64,000 nt of DNA, taken from positions 186,001 to 250,000 of the forward strand of contig NZ_JONP01000006.1 of NCBI RefSeq assembly GCF_000711725.1. Direction: 5' to 3'. The position numbers and the translations under genes are program-made. The notes under the pieces are model-generated. The model was not told the origin of the DNA. It did no database searches and was given only the letters and a program-made list of their open reading frames with translations. Source of the stretch: Roseomonas aerilata DSM 19363 (GTDB lineage: Bacteria > Pseudomonadota > Alphaproteobacteria > Acetobacterales > Acetobacteraceae). This document shows positions 1-11,566 of the stretch, one piece after another. Position 1 is the first letter of the stretch, and the number at the start of each line of letters is the position of its first letter.

Positions 1-975
1 CGCGAAAGCCATGGCGGCCCCCGTCCAGGCCAGGCGCAGCCCTTCCTCCCACCGCCCGGCGCCGACCGCGCGGCCCACCAGCGCCGTGAGGGCGGAGCCC
101 ACCCCGAAGGCGATGGGGATCATCAGGAACTCCAGCCGCGCGGAGATGCCATAGGCCGCGACCGCCGCCGCCCCGTGCGGGGCGATGCGCGCGGTGACGA
201 GGATGGTGGTGAGGTTCGCCACCCCCGCCAGCAGGCTCGCGACCAGCCCGACCGAGAGGATGCGCCAGAACATCGCCCCGGAAGGCCGCAACCGCAGCAC
301 CGGCCGGAAGCCCGCCCGCCCCCGCATCACCGCCGCCCCCATGACGAGGGTGGAGGCGAGGAAGGCCGCCGCCAGCGCGGCGCCGATCCCCGGCAGCCCC
401 ATGCCCAGCGGCTCCGCGAGGGCCCAGGCGAGTGGCGGGTAGGCGGCCCAGGTCAGCAGCAGCACCCGCGCTGCCAGCGCGTGCTGCCCGCCGCCCCGCA
501 GGACGGAGGCGAGGGTGTTGGCCAGCCAGACCGGCACCGCCCCCAGCCCGAAGAGCCACATCGCGTAGGGCGCCGCGGCCTCCGCCGCCGTCGCGCCCCC
601 GATGGCGCCGAGCACGGCGCGCGGGAAAACCGCGAGCAGCAGGGCAAAGGCCCCGCCGGCCACGATGGCAATAAGCACCGCGTGCAGCACGAGGGCCGCG
701 GCCTCGTCCCGCCGGCCGGCACCCAGCGCCCTCGCCGTGGCCGAGGTGACGCCGCCCCCCATGGCCCCCGCCGACATCTGCTGCATGAGAAGGCTGAAGG
801 GCAGCACCACCGACCAGCCCGCCAGCGCCGCCGTGCCCTGACGTGCCGCGAGCCAGGTCTCGGCGATCTGGGCCACCACCTGCAGGACGGAGCTGAGCGC
901 GGTCGGCGCCGCCAGCGCCAGGATCCGCCGCGCCGGGGAGAGAGCGGGAAGCGGGGCGGCGAGGCTCTCAGCCAT
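1..975 (-). CDS. MATE-family multidrug efflux transporter, 3' end beyond window
   Basis: The reading frame starts with ATG at 975 and runs off the left edge, so only the N-terminal ~325 residues are visible. They form successive hydrophobic helices joined by short basic loops, as in MATE drug/cation antiporters of the inner membrane, with a duplicated half near residue 230. The ATG overlaps the stop of the upstream HxlR-type regulator gene by 8 nt, so the two are very likely co-transcribed and coupled in translation. This suggests that the regulator controls the pump. The substrate cannot be read from the sequence. Family assignment comes from overall character and is fairly secure; completeness is unknown. 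Confidence 0.8.
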   Translation of the reverse strand, partial: MAESLAAPLPALSPARRILALAAPTALSSVLQVVAQIAETWLAARQGTAALAGWSVVLPFSLLMQQMSAGAMGGGVTSATARALGAGRRDEAAALVLHAVLIAIVAGGAFALLLAVFPRAVLGAIGGATAAEAAAPYAMWLFGLGAVPVWLANTLASVLRGGGQHALAARVLLLTWAAYPPLAWALAEPLGMGLPGIGAALAAAFLASTLVMGAAVMRGRAGFRPVLRLRPSGAMFWRILSVGLVASLLAGVANLTTILVTARIAPHGAAAVAAYGISARLEFLMIPIAFGVGSALTALVGRAVGAGRWEEGLRLAWTGAAMAFA

Positions 976-1450
976 GGGCCACCTCGGGCGCCAGGCGGCG
1001 GCGCATGGCCTCGCCAGCGCCGGGGCCGGGCAGGAGGCGAACCGATTCGGGGCGCAGCGGCGCGCCGTCCGCGCCGCGCGGCGGGTTGGCCGCCACCTCC
1101 TCCCCGGTCGTGGCATCGACGAGGCGCACCACCGGGCCATCGGGGGCCATCCAGCGGTCGCTCCAGGCCTTCAGGGTGAGGAAGGCGGGGAAGAAGTCGC
1201 GGCCCTTCTCGGTCAGGCGGTAGGCGTGGCGGGCGCCCTCCGGCACCCGCTCGAGCATCCCGTGCTCCACCAGCTTCGCCAGCCGGGCGCTGAGGATGTT
1301 GGAGGCGATGCCGAGGTGGCGCGCGAAGTCGTCGAAGCGGGTGGTGCCGTAGAAAGCCTCTCGCAACACGAGGATCGCCCAGCGCTCCCCGAGCACCTCC
1401 ATGGAGCGCGCGATGGGGCAGCGCATGCGGGAGAAGTCGGTGCGGGGCAT
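968..1450 (-). CDS. HxlR-family winged-helix transcriptional regulator
   Basis: A 160-residue protein beginning MPRTDFSRM. The N-terminal ~100 residues match the HxlR fold: a Cys near residue 10 (MRCPIARSMEVLGERW), a helix-turn-helix around residues 35-60 (FDDFARHLGIASNILSARL) and a wing near MLERVP. Family members often sense electrophiles or oxidants through the conserved Cys and repress a neighbouring gene. I chose ATG 1450 over upstream in-frame starts because it begins at the conserved HxlR N-terminus and lies just inside a strong palindromic operator. The gene overlaps the MATE pump gene, its likely target. The inducer is unknown. Confidence 0.88.
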   Translation of the reverse strand: MPRTDFSRMRCPIARSMEVLGERWAILVLREAFYGTTRFDDFARHLGIASNILSARLAKLVEHGMLERVPEGARHAYRLTEKGRDFFPAFLTLKAWSDRWMAPDGPVVRLVDATTGEEVAANPPRGADGAPLRPESVRLLPGPGAGEAMRRRLAPEVAHG

Positions 1451-1466
1451 GGGACGCCTCTGAATG

Positions 1467-1506
1467 GCTTGCATGATGCAAGCCTGTTCGCTTGCATCAT
1501 GCAAGC
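1467..1506. promoter_or_regulatory. Tandem palindromic operator upstream of the HxlR gene
   Basis: Two 17-bp near-palindromes, GCTTGCATGATGCAAGC (1467-1483) and GCTTGCATCATGCAAGC (1490-1506), are exact reverse complements of each other and differ only at the central base. Their centres are 23 bp apart, about two helical turns. They sit 17 bp upstream of the HxlR start codon, and the distal copy touches the stop codon of the preceding gene. This is the expected form of a two-dimer autoregulatory operator. That the HxlR protein binds it is inferred from position. Confidence 0.75.
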
Positions 1507-1961
1507 TAATCCGCGCCGTCGTTCTCCACTGCCATGACGATGAGGATGCGGCCGCCTGGCCCCTCCACCTCGTCACCGGGCTCCGCGCCCTCCAGCGCCT
1601 GCGCGAGCGGAGCGCGCCAGCCGATGAGGCCCGCCGCCGGGTCCGCCTCGTCCTCTCCCACGATCCGCAGGCGGCGTGGCGCCGCGCCCTGCACCGCGAC
1701 GGTCAGCCAGGAGCCGAAGCCGGCCGCCCTCCCCTTCGGCGGCGCGGTGAGTTGCGCGCTGGCGCGGCGCTGCCGCCAGTAGTGGAGGTCGCGCTGCTCC
1801 ATAGGGCCGGGCGCGGACAAGGCCAGCAGGCGGGCGAGTTCGGCCTCCATGCGGGCGAGGCCGCTGGCCGTCACCGGATTGGGGCCGGGCGGAACGGGGC
1901 GCTCGGGCAGCGGCTCGGGCGGCTCGCTCCCATCGGGCTCGCGGACGAAGGCGCGGCTCAT
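1506..1961 (-). CDS. GreA/GreB-family transcription elongation factor-like protein
   Basis: A 151-residue protein starting MSRAFVREPDG. After a proline/glutamate-rich N-terminal segment (to about residue 25), residues 28-75 resemble the Gre N-terminal coiled-coil region (ASGLARMEAELARL, then RDLHYWRQRRASA). The C-terminal half contains the Gre C-terminal signature (RIVGEDEADPAAG, then a GDEVE segment). Gre factors act in the RNA polymerase secondary channel to rescue backtracked complexes. This copy is diverged and may be one of several paralogues, so activity is uncertain. It lies 1 nt after a small membrane-protein gene and ends at the HxlR operator. Confidence 0.7.
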   Translation of the reverse strand: MSRAFVREPDGSEPPEPLPERPVPPGPNPVTASGLARMEAELARLLALSAPGPMEQRDLHYWRQRRASAQLTAPPKGRAAGFGSWLTVAVQGAAPRRLRIVGEDEADPAAGLIGWRAPLAQALEGAEPGDEVEGPGGRILIVMAVENDGAD

Positions 1962-1962
1962 C

Positions 1963-2265
1963 TCAGCCGCGGCCGATGGCCCGCCGCAGCCCCGCGCCCC
2001 AGCCGGCCACGCGGGTGGACATGGAGACCTCCAACGCCTCGATCTTCGAGACCGCCCCGGGCCAGCGGTCCTGCACCCAGGACCACCGGTTGGCGGCCCA
2101 GAGATACTGGTCGCGCAGCACGAAGACACCGAGGGCGAGGAAGAGGAAGCCCTGCAGAAAGGGCAGGACGCAGCCGAGCACGCCGAGCACGATGAAACCC
2201 CAGCCGAGGCGCTTGCGGCTCCGGTCCGGCTTCAGGGCGACGTAAGGGGGGCGGGCGTTTTCCAT
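1963..2265 (-). CDS. Small two-helix membrane protein (PGPGW/DUF454-like)
   Basis: A 100-residue protein starting MENARPPYVALK. A basic N-terminus (KPDRSRKR) precedes a hydrophobic stretch at residues 21-47 that folds back as a helical hairpin (GWGFIVLGVLGCVLPF and FLFLALGVFVL). A Trp-rich amphipathic tail follows. Layout and length resemble the small PGPGW/YbaN-type inner-membrane proteins, whose function is unknown. It is the first gene of the run into the Gre-like gene (1-nt gap). It lies 67 bp after lpdA, which ends in a hairpin, so it may have its own promoter. Confidence 0.6.
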   Translation of the reverse strand: MENARPPYVALKPDRSRKRLGWGFIVLGVLGCVLPFLQGFLFLALGVFVLRDQYLWAANRWSWVQDRWPGAVSKIEALEVSMSTRVAGWGAGLRRAIGRG

Positions 2266-2285
2266 CGCCCGCCAGATGGCCCAGG

Positions 2286-2308
2286 CGCCGCGCGTATCAA
2301 GCGCGGCG
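2286..2308 (-). terminator. Hairpin downstream of lpdA
   Basis: An 8-bp GC stem (CGCCGCGC / GCGCGGCG) with a 7-nt loop lies 25 bp after the lpdA stop on the minus strand. There is no convincing T-run, so this may be a weak or Rho-assisted terminator. Confidence 0.45.
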
Positions 2309-2332
2309 CGCGGCTTCGTCAGATGTGGCCCC

Positions 2333-3724
2333 TCAGATGTGGATGGGGCGCCCGTCCACGGCCAGGGCCGCTTCCTTCACCGATTCGCTTAGCGTCGGGT
2401 GGGCGTGGCAGATGCGGGCCACGTCCTCGGCGCTGGCGCCGAACTCGATGGCCGTGACCATCTCCGCGATCAGGTGGCCGGCATCCGGGCCCAGGATATG
2501 GGCGCCGAGCACGCGGTCGGTCGTCTTGTCCGCGAGGATCTTCACGAAGCCGTCGGTGTCGCCCATGGCGCGGGCGCGGCCATTGGCGGTGAAGGGGAAC
2601 TTGCCGGACTTGTAGGCAGTGCCGGCGGCCTTCAGCTCCTCCTCGGTCGCGCCGACCGCGGCCACCTCGGGCCAGGTGTAGACGATGCCGGGGATAGCGC
2701 CGTAGTTCACGTGGCCGTGCTGGCCGGCCAGGATCTCGGCCACCGCCACACCCTCGTCCTCCGCCTTGTGGGCGAGCATGGCGCCGGCGATCACGTCGCC
2801 GATGGCATAGATGCCGGGGACGTTGGTCGCGAAATGCGCGTCGGTCTTCACCCGGCCGCGCTCGTCCAGCGCGACGCCGACCGCCTCAAGGCCGAGTTCC
2901 GCGGTGTAGGGGCGGCGACCGATGGCGACGAGAACGGCGTCCGCCTCGATCGTCTGTGCCTCGCCGCCCTTGGCGGGCTCCACCGCCAGGGTGACGCCGG
3001 CATCGGTCTTGGTCGCGCCCGTCACCTTGTGGCCGAGCTTGAACTTGAAGCCCTGCTTACCGAGTACGCGCTCGAAGTTCTTAGCGATCTCGTTGTCCAT
3101 GCCGGGCAGGAGGCGGTCGAAGAACTCGATCACCGTGACCTCGGCGCCGAGACGCCGCCAGACGCTGCCCAGCTCCAGCCCGATCACGCCGCCGCCGATG
3201 ACGACGAGGTGCTTCGGCACGCTCTCAAACTCCAGCGCGCCGGTGGAGGTGACGACGCGCTTCTCATCGACCTCGACGCCCTTGAGCGGCACGCTCTCGC
3301 TGCCCGTTGCGATGACGATGTTCTTCGTCTCGTAGGTCGTGCCGGCCACCTCGACCTTGCCGGGGGCGGTGATCTTCCCCGAGCCCTTCAGCCAGGTGAC
3401 CTTGTTCTTGCGGAAGAGGAACTCGACCCCCTTCACATTGGACGAAACCACCTCGCCCTTGCGCGCCTGCATCCGGGCGAGGTCGAGCTTCACGCCCTCC
3501 ACGTTGATGCCGTGGTCGGCGAACTTATGGGCGATCTCCTCGAAGTTCTCGGAGGACTGGAGAAGCGCCTTGGAGGGGATGCAGCCGATGTTGAGGCAGG
3601 TGCCGCCGAGCGTCTCCCGCTTCTCCACGCAGGCCACCTTCATGCCGAGCTGGGCGGCCCGGATGGCGCAGACATAGCCGCCGGGGCCGGAGCCGATGAC
3701 GATGAGGTCGAAGGAGTCGGGCAT
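2333..3724 (-). CDS. lpdA: Dihydrolipoyl dehydrogenase (E3)
   Basis: A 463-residue flavoprotein that reoxidises the dihydrolipoyl arms of 2-oxoacid dehydrogenase complexes with NAD+. The sequence has an N-terminal FAD-binding [17 protein letters not shown], the redox disulfide in [13 protein letters not shown] (about residues 38-50), an NAD-binding [10 protein letters not shown] near residue 180, and the C-terminal [13 protein letters not shown] with the catalytic His and Glu. ATG 3724 is preferred over an upstream in-frame TTG because it begins directly at the Rossmann strand and has an AGGA about 10 nt upstream. sucB and sucA lie 3.4 kb upstream on the same strand, so it probably serves as their E3, although an iron transporter locus interrupts the set. 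Confidence 0.96.
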   Translation of the reverse strand: MPDSFDLIVIGSGPGGYVCAIRAAQLGMKVACVEKRETLGGTCLNIGCIPSKALLQSSENFEEIAHKFADHGINVEGVKLDLARMQARKGEVVSSNVKGVEFLFRKNKVTWLKGSGKITAPGKVEVAGTTYETKNIVIATGSESVPLKGVEVDEKRVVTSTGALEFESVPKHLVVIGGGVIGLELGSVWRRLGAEVTVIEFFDRLLPGMDNEIAKNFERVLGKQGFKFKLGHKVTGATKTDAGVTLAVEPAKGGEAQTIEADAVLVAIGRRPYTAELGLEAVGVALDERGRVKTDAHFATNVPGIYAIGDVIAGAMLAHKAEDEGVAVAEILAGQHGHVNYGAIPGIVYTWPEVAAVGATEEELKAAGTAYKSGKFPFTANGRARAMGDTDGFVKILADKTTDRVLGAHILGPDAGHLIAEMVTAIEFGASAEDVARICHAHPTLSESVKEAALAVDGRPIHI

Positions 3725-3855
3725 GGCGGGCGGGTCCTGCAATGATCTTGAGGGGGCAGGTAGCAGGCCCGAGGCCCGGCTTGAAGGGTGGAGGCGCCTT
3801 CAAGTGGTGTTCTGGCAGGGTTGTTCCGGCCGCAACCCCGGCCGGAGGGTCGCGG

Positions 3856-4644
3856 TCAGGCCGCGCCGTCCAGCCTCGCCAGCGGGTAGATGGCCCGGTG
3901 CCCGCCCTCCACGGCCATGATGTGGCAGTCCACCCCGTAGATCCGGGCAAGCCTTTCGCGGGTCAGCACCTCCGCCACCGGGCCGGCATGCACGGGCGCG
4001 CCCTCCTCCAGCATGAGCGCGGAATCGGCGTAGCGAGTGGCGAGGTTGAGGTCGTGCAGGACCATCACCGTCGCCATGCCCGAGCGCCGCGTATGGGCGC
4101 GGACCAGCTCCAGCAGGTGGAGCTGGTTGGCGAGGTCCAGCGCCGAGGTCGGCTCGTCCAGCAGCAGCACGCGGGGTCGGCGCACCAGGGCGAGGGCGAG
4201 CGCCACCATCTGGCGCTGCCCGCCCGACATCTCCCCGGGCGTGCGGCGGGCGAGCGGCTGCAACCCGAGCATATCCAGCATCGCCTCGGCCCGCCGAAGG
4301 CTCTCGCGCGGGGCGGCCCAGGAGAACTGGCCGCCGTTCTGTGCCAGCAGCAGCAGGTCGAAGACGGTGAGCTGGGCGGAGAGCTGCGCCACCCCCTGGG
4401 CCACGTAGCCGATCCGCCGGCTGCGCTCTGCGGGGCCAAGAGCGGTGAGGTCCTGCCCCTCCAGCCGGATGGTGCCGCTGACCGGCAGCAGCCCCGCCAG
4501 CCCGCGCACGAGGGAGGTCTTGCCCGCCCCGTTGCGGCCGAGCACCGCCAGGCATTCCCCCGCATTCACTGTGCAGGAGACGCCGCGCACCGCCTGGTGG
4601 CGCCCGATGCGGACGCCGAGGTCTTCGATCCCGAGAAGGCTCAT
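3856..4644 (-). CDS. Iron-chelate type ABC transporter ATP-binding protein
   Basis: A 262-residue cytoplasmic ATPase with Walker A GRNGAGKTS near residue 35, a Q-loop (YVAQGVAQL), the signature MSGGQRQ near residue 140, Walker B VLLLDEPTSALD and the switch His (VLHDLN). The subfamily is that of FecE/BtuD/HmuV ATPases, which power uptake of siderophore, haem or cobalamin. Its ATG overlaps the permease stop by 4 nt, and the binding-protein gene precedes both, so the three genes form one import operon. The exact ligand cannot be told from the sequence. Confidence 0.93.
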   Translation of the reverse strand: MSLLGIEDLGVRIGRHQAVRGVSCTVNAGECLAVLGRNGAGKTSLVRGLAGLLPVSGTIRLEGQDLTALGPAERSRRIGYVAQGVAQLSAQLTVFDLLLLAQNGGQFSWAAPRESLRRAEAMLDMLGLQPLARRTPGEMSGGQRQMVALALALVRRPRVLLLDEPTSALDLANQLHLLELVRAHTRRSGMATVMVLHDLNLATRYADSALMLEEGAPVHAGPVAEVLTRERLARIYGVDCHIMAVEGGHRAIYPLARLDGAA

Positions 4645-5759
4645 CGCACCGCCCGCCGTCGGCTGTGGAGGATCTGCGCGAGGAAGACCGGCAGGCCGAG
4701 CAGGGAGGTGATCATCCCGATCGGCAGCACCGCCCCCGGCAGGATCAGCTTGCTGGCCAGGGATGCCAGCGTCAGCACGAGCAGCCCGCAGGCTGCGGTG
4801 ACCACGAGGGAGAAGCGCTGGTCCTCCCCCACGAGCATCCGCGCCATGTGGGGCGCGACGAGCCCGACAAAGCCGACCACGCCGATGGTCGCGGTGGCCG
4901 AGGCCGCGAGGAGGGCCGCGGCCACCAGCATCATGAAGCGAAGCCGCTCCACCCGGATGCCCAGCACCACGGCGCCGTCCCCGAAGCCGCGGAGCGCCGT
5001 CAGCGCCCAGGCACGGGCGAGCAGCAGTGGCAGGACAAAGGCAAGGATGGCCGCGTTGATCGCCACCTTCGTCCAGGTGGCCTTCAGCAGCGAGCCCAGC
5101 AGCCAGAAGACGAGGGACTGAAGCTGGTTCACGTCCGCCATGTACTGCGCGACCGCGAGAAGCGCGGAGAAGGCGAAGTGGACGGCAATGCCGAGCAGCG
5201 TGACCGTCTCCACCCCCATCCCCGTCCGCCGGGCGAGGAGGGTGACGAGCACCACAGTGGCCAGCGCAAAAAGGAAGGCGTTGGCGGAGATGAATAGCTC
5301 CGCCGGGATCCAGTCCGCGGCCGCACCGAGGACGGAGGAGCCGAAGACGATCGCCATGGCCGCCCCGAAGCCGGCGGCGGAGGAGATGCCCAGCGTGAAA
5401 GGCTCGGCCAGCGGGTTGTTCAGCACCGTCTGCATCAGCGTGCCCGCGAGCGCGAGGGCGATGCCGGCCAACGCGGCGGTGAAGGTGATGGGCATCCGAA
5501 GTTCCCAGAGCACCACCCGCACGGTGGGGTCGGCGGTGCCGGGGGAAAGCAGCCCCTCCATAACCTCATGCAGGGAGAGGGTGCCGGAGCCGACGACAAG
5601 ATCTGCCAGCAGGGCCGCGACGCCCGCCAGCAGCAGGGCGGCGAGGAGCAGCGCGCGCCAGGTGACGGAGCGGCGATAGTCGCGGACGGCAACGCCCTCC
5701 CCGCCCTCCAGCTCCGGCGCGGCGATGACGGCGCCGGCGAGGCCCAGCCGCTGCGACAC
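4641..5759 (-). CDS. FecCD-family ABC transporter permease
   Basis: A 372-residue inner-membrane protein with about ten hydrophobic segments and a cytoplasmic N-terminal extension of some 25 residues. It carries FecCD landmarks: an N-terminal LWELRMP motif (usually R.PR), NPLAEPFTLGISSAAGFGAA near residue 130, and GFVGLVAPHMAR near residue 305, the coupling-helix region that contacts the ATPase. Only one permease gene is present, so a homodimer is expected. It lies 7 bp after the binding-protein stop and overlaps the ATPase gene by 4 nt. Start chosen at ATG 5759; a shorter start is possible because the first ~25 residues are not conserved in character. Confidence 0.93.
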   Translation of the reverse strand: MSQRLGLAGAVIAAPELEGGEGVAVRDYRRSVTWRALLLAALLLAGVAALLADLVVGSGTLSLHEVMEGLLSPGTADPTVRVVLWELRMPITFTAALAGIALALAGTLMQTVLNNPLAEPFTLGISSAAGFGAAMAIVFGSSVLGAAADWIPAELFISANAFLFALATVVLVTLLARRTGMGVETVTLLGIAVHFAFSALLAVAQYMADVNQLQSLVFWLLGSLLKATWTKVAINAAILAFVLPLLLARAWALTALRGFGDGAVVLGIRVERLRFMMLVAAALLAASATATIGVVGFVGLVAPHMARMLVGEDQRFSLVVTAACGLLVLTLASLASKLILPGAVLPIGMITSLLGLPVFLAQILHSRRRAVR

Positions 5760-5766
5760 CGCCGCC

Positions 5767-6915
5767 CTACCCGCCGACGCGCGGCGCGGTGGCCGAGATG
5801 AGGAAGGGCTGCGCCGGGATATGGGTGAAGCGGGCGAGGATGGTGCGGTAGGTCTCGTCCGGGTTCAGGTCGGCGAACTGCTGAGGATGGAAGGCCTTCG
5901 CCAGCGCCTCCAGCCCCACGATGTTCAGGACATGGTTGTAAAAGCCGTGCCAGACGCCGAAGACCTGGCCGCTCCGCGCGGCCTCGACCTGGGCGAAACC
6001 GGGGCGCGCCTCCAACCGGGCAAGGGACTTGGCGACGGCCCCCTGGTCGCCGCCATAGCCGAAGGGCAGGGTCACGGCGCCGCGGCCGCGCCAGTTGGCG
6101 CCGGTCATCACGTAGATGTCCGGGCGGCGGGCGATGACGGTCTCCATCGTCACCTCCCCGGAGGCGCCGGGGACGAGGTCGGCGCCGATGTTGTGGCCGC
6201 CGGCGGCCTCGACCAGCGGCCCCCAGCCCACGCGGCCCTGGGTGAAGCAGCACGCCTCCGGGCCCGCGAAGCCGGCGCGGGTCTCGATGAAGACGTTCGG
6301 GCGCGTGCCGGCGGCGGCGATCCCGGCTTGGACACGAGCGAAGCGCTCGCGGGCGAAGCCGGCAAATTCGGCGGCCTCGGCTTCCCGGTCCAGCACTTGG
6401 CCGAGGAGTTCGACGGAGCGGACGGCGTTCGGCACAGGGTCGTCGAAGCTGTCCACGAGGAGCAGCGGGATGTTGAGCTGGGCCAGCCGCTGGTCCACGC
6501 CGGCCTCCTTCAGGGCGCCGAGCGCGCGGGCCTCGGCCACCACCAGCTGCGGGCGGGAGGTCATCACCTGCTCCGCATTCACCTGGCCGTTGTCGCCGAA
6601 GCCCATGTCGGGGATGGCAGCGGCCTTGGGCCAGGCGCCACGGAGGATGTTCCAGAACCCCTCGTCGGCCCGGCTGGGGATGTTGTTCCAGAGCACCACG
6701 CGGGCGAAGGGGTCATCCCGGTCGAGCATGGCGAGGATGGAGATGTTGCGGCCGTCCTGCAGGACCACGCGCTCGGGCTTGCGGGGAATGGTGACCTGCC
6801 GGCCCGCGAGGTCCGTGACCGTCAGGGGGTACTGCGTGGCCTGGGCAGGGAAAGCCAGGGCGAGAAGCGGCAGCAGGGCGGCCGCCGCGAGGCGGCGAAG
6901 GGGGGGCAGCGTCAT
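5767..6915 (-). CDS. Periplasmic iron-type ABC substrate-binding protein
   Basis: A 382-residue exported protein starting MTLPPLRRLAAAALL, with a signal peptide ending near AFPAQA. The mature N-terminus (YPLTVTDLAGRQVTIPRKPERVVL) is typical of class III helical-backbone binding proteins that deliver siderophores, haem or vitamin B12 to FecCD permeases. A long central domain and a C-terminal helical lobe follow. It is the first gene of the importer operon, and a Fur-like sequence lies 36-56 bp upstream of its ATG, supporting iron control. An unusual Cys pair (EACCF, about residue 215) is present. The ligand is unassigned. Confidence 0.88.
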   Translation of the reverse strand: MTLPPLRRLAAAALLPLLALAFPAQATQYPLTVTDLAGRQVTIPRKPERVVLQDGRNISILAMLDRDDPFARVVLWNNIPSRADEGFWNILRGAWPKAAAIPDMGFGDNGQVNAEQVMTSRPQLVVAEARALGALKEAGVDQRLAQLNIPLLLVDSFDDPVPNAVRSVELLGQVLDREAEAAEFAGFARERFARVQAGIAAAGTRPNVFIETRAGFAGPEACCFTQGRVGWGPLVEAAGGHNIGADLVPGASGEVTMETVIARRPDIYVMTGANWRGRGAVTLPFGYGGDQGAVAKSLARLEARPGFAQVEAARSGQVFGVWHGFYNHVLNIVGLEALAKAFHPQQFADLNPDETYRTILARFTHIPAQPFLISATAPRVGG

Positions 6916-6950
6916 CGGGTGATCCTGTCGGCCAGGGGCCGTTTCAGGCT

Positions 6951-6971
6951 CATTGAGAATGACTTGCAATG
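6951..6971. promoter_or_regulatory. Fur-box-like iron operator
   Basis: The sequence TTGAGAATGACTTGCAATG upstream of the iron-type importer matches half of a Fur box well (TGAGAAT against TGATAAT) with a weaker second half. Position and gene context support iron-responsive control. The site is imperfect, and Irr or RirA-type regulators could be the real binders in this class. Confidence 0.45.
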
Positions 6972-7032
6972 TAAATTCCCGTCATGCCTGGGCCATGCCC
7001 CGGACATGGCAACCCCGGCCCGCAAACGCGAA

Positions 7033-7062
7033 GCGCGCCGGAGGGTCCTCCCTCCGGCGCGC
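7033..7062 (-). terminator. Strong hairpin downstream of sucB
   Basis: A perfect 13-bp inverted repeat (GCGCGCCGGAGGG / CCCTCCGGCGCGC) with a 4-nt loop lies 24 bp after the sucB stop. It separates the sucAB unit from the following iron importer. There is no long T-run on either side, so it may serve either strand. Confidence 0.65.
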
Positions 7063-7085
7063 TCCAACAACTCAGGAAGGTGGGA

Positions 7086-8333
7086 TCAGAGCCCGAGCAG
7101 CAGCCGCCGCGCGTCCTCCACGCCCTCCTTCACGCGCACGAGGAAGGACACCGCCTCCTTCCCGTCCACGATCCGGTGGTCGTAGGAGAGCGCGATGTAC
7201 ATCATCGGGCGCACCTCGATCTTGCCGCCCACCACCATCGCCCGCTCCTTGATCGCGTGCATCCCGAGGATGCCGGACTGGGGCGGGTTGAGGATCGGGG
7301 TGGACATCAGGCTGCCGTAAATGCCGCCATTGGTGATGGTGAAGCTGCCGCCCGCCATCTCCTCGAGCTTCAGCTGGCCGTCGCGCACGCGCTTGCCGAA
7401 GTCGCCGATCGCCTTCTCGATGCCCGCGAAGGACAGGTCCTGCGCGTTGCGCAGCACCGGCACCACGAGGCCCGAGGGGCCGCCGACCGCGATGCCCATG
7501 TTGACGAAGTGCTTGTAGACCACCTCGTCGCCGTCAATCTCGGCGTTCACCGCCGGGAATTCCTGCAGCGCCGCCACGCACGCCTTCACGAAGAAGGACA
7601 TGAAGCCGAGCTTCACGCCATGCTTCTTCTCGAAGGCGTCCTTGTACTCGGACCGGAGCGCCATCGCGTTCGTCATGTCCACCTCGTTGAAGGTGGTGAG
7701 CATGGCGGCAGTGTTCTGCGCCTCCTTCAGGCGGCGCGCGATGGTGATGCGGAGGCGCGTCATCTTCACGCGCTCCTCGCCCTCGCCGGTGGCGCGCGGG
7801 GCCTTGGCGGCGGGCGCGGCGGCGGCAGGGGCCGGGCGGGAGAGGAACTCCAGCACGTCACCCTTGGCGATCCGGCCGTCCTTGGCGCTGCCCTGGCCGA
7901 TCTGACCGGCCGAGATGCCGTTATCCGCCATCATTTTGGCGGCAGCGGGCAGCGGGGCATGGGAGGTGGCGCTGGTGGGCTCCGCGCCGCCGGGGCGGGA
8001 GACGGGGCCGGCGACGGGGCGCGGCTCCTCCACCTTCGGGGCAGCCTGGGCGGGCGCCGCGGCCGGGGCCGCCGCCTTCGGCGCGGCGGACGCACCGGAA
8101 CCGGCGCCCAGCGTGCCGAGAAGGCCGCCGACCTCGACCTCGGCGCCCTCGTCGGCCGCAATGCTCTCGATGGTGCCGGCGGAGGGGGCGTTCACCTCCA
8201 CCGTCACCTTATCGGTCTCCAGCTCGACCAGCGGCTCGTCGGCAGCCACCGATTCGCCCGCCTTCTTCAGCCAGCGGGCCACGGTGGCCGTCGTTACGCT
8301 CTCGCCCAGGGTGGGCACCAGGATCTCGGTCAT
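7086..8333 (-). CDS. sucB: 2-oxoglutarate dehydrogenase E2, dihydrolipoyl succinyltransferase
   Basis: A 415-residue acyltransferase forming the core of the 2-oxoglutarate dehydrogenase complex. Domains in order: a lipoyl domain (residues 1-78) with the lipoylated Lys in [11 protein letters not shown]; an Ala/Pro linker; an E3/E1-binding domain near residues 125-160 ([12 protein letters not shown], then [13 protein letters not shown]); and the catalytic domain with [10 protein letters not shown] near the C-terminus, carrying the active-site His and Asp. There is a single lipoyl domain, as usual for SucB. It lies 25 bp downstream of sucA in one operon. Confidence 0.97.
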   Translation of the reverse strand: MTEILVPTLGESVTTATVARWLKKAGESVAADEPLVELETDKVTVEVNAPSAGTIESIAADEGAEVEVGGLLGTLGAGSGASAAPKAAAPAAAPAQAAPKVEEPRPVAGPVSRPGGAEPTSATSHAPLPAAAKMMADNGISAGQIGQGSAKDGRIAKGDVLEFLSRPAPAAAAPAAKAPRATGEGEERVKMTRLRITIARRLKEAQNTAAMLTTFNEVDMTNAMALRSEYKDAFEKKHGVKLGFMSFFVKACVAALQEFPAVNAEIDGDEVVYKHFVNMGIAVGGPSGLVVPVLRNAQDLSFAGIEKAIGDFGKRVRDGQLKLEEMAGGSFTITNGGIYGSLMSTPILNPPQSGILGMHAIKERAMVVGGKIEVRPMMYIALSYDHRIVDGKEAVSFLVRVKEGVEDARRLLLGL

Positions 8334-8358
8334 CGTCTTTCCTCTGCCAAGGTCCGGC

Positions 8359-11244
<2,886 letters not shown>

Positions 11245-11566
11245 GATCTTCCGCTTCGGCTCTGGGCTGATGAGGGGTTTAGACGGCGAACGGGGCAGGG
11301 TTGTGGCGATTCGAGGCCCGGCAGGGCCCCCGGAGCCGAGGGCTCGTCGGGGCCCGCGGTGGCCGGCGCGCAATTTCTGGACCTGCTTCCGTTATCATCT
11401 CGTTGCTCTCCCGGCGCTGGCCGGGTCTCCCACGCACCAATTGGTCCGCGACGCACCGCTTGTCACCCGTCTTACCGTCATGACAGGTCGGCGCAAGACA
11501 CGGGCAACTCATAAGTCATGGAAATGCCGGGGAGGGCGGAGCGAACCCGCCCTCCCCATAGGACTC
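11245..11566. other. 322-bp intergenic region between sucA and an aminotransferase gene
   Basis: No convincing gene is present. The region holds the transcription start for sucAB (minus strand), a perfect 10-bp palindrome ACCAATTGGT at 11436-11445 that could be a regulator site, and the terminator hairpin of the aminotransferase gene at 11529-11557. I could not assign clear -35 and -10 elements. Confidence 0.5.
11529..11557 (-). terminator. Terminator of the aminotransferase gene
   Basis: A perfect 11-bp stem (GGGGAGGGCGG / CCGCCCTCCCC) with a 7-nt loop begins 10 bp after the stop of the aminotransferase gene. A short T-containing tract follows on the minus strand. Confidence 0.7.

Noticed and set aside
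2333-3742. TTG start 18 nt upstream of lpdA ATG
   Set aside because: ATG 3724 begins directly at the FAD-binding strand and has a better-placed AGGA.
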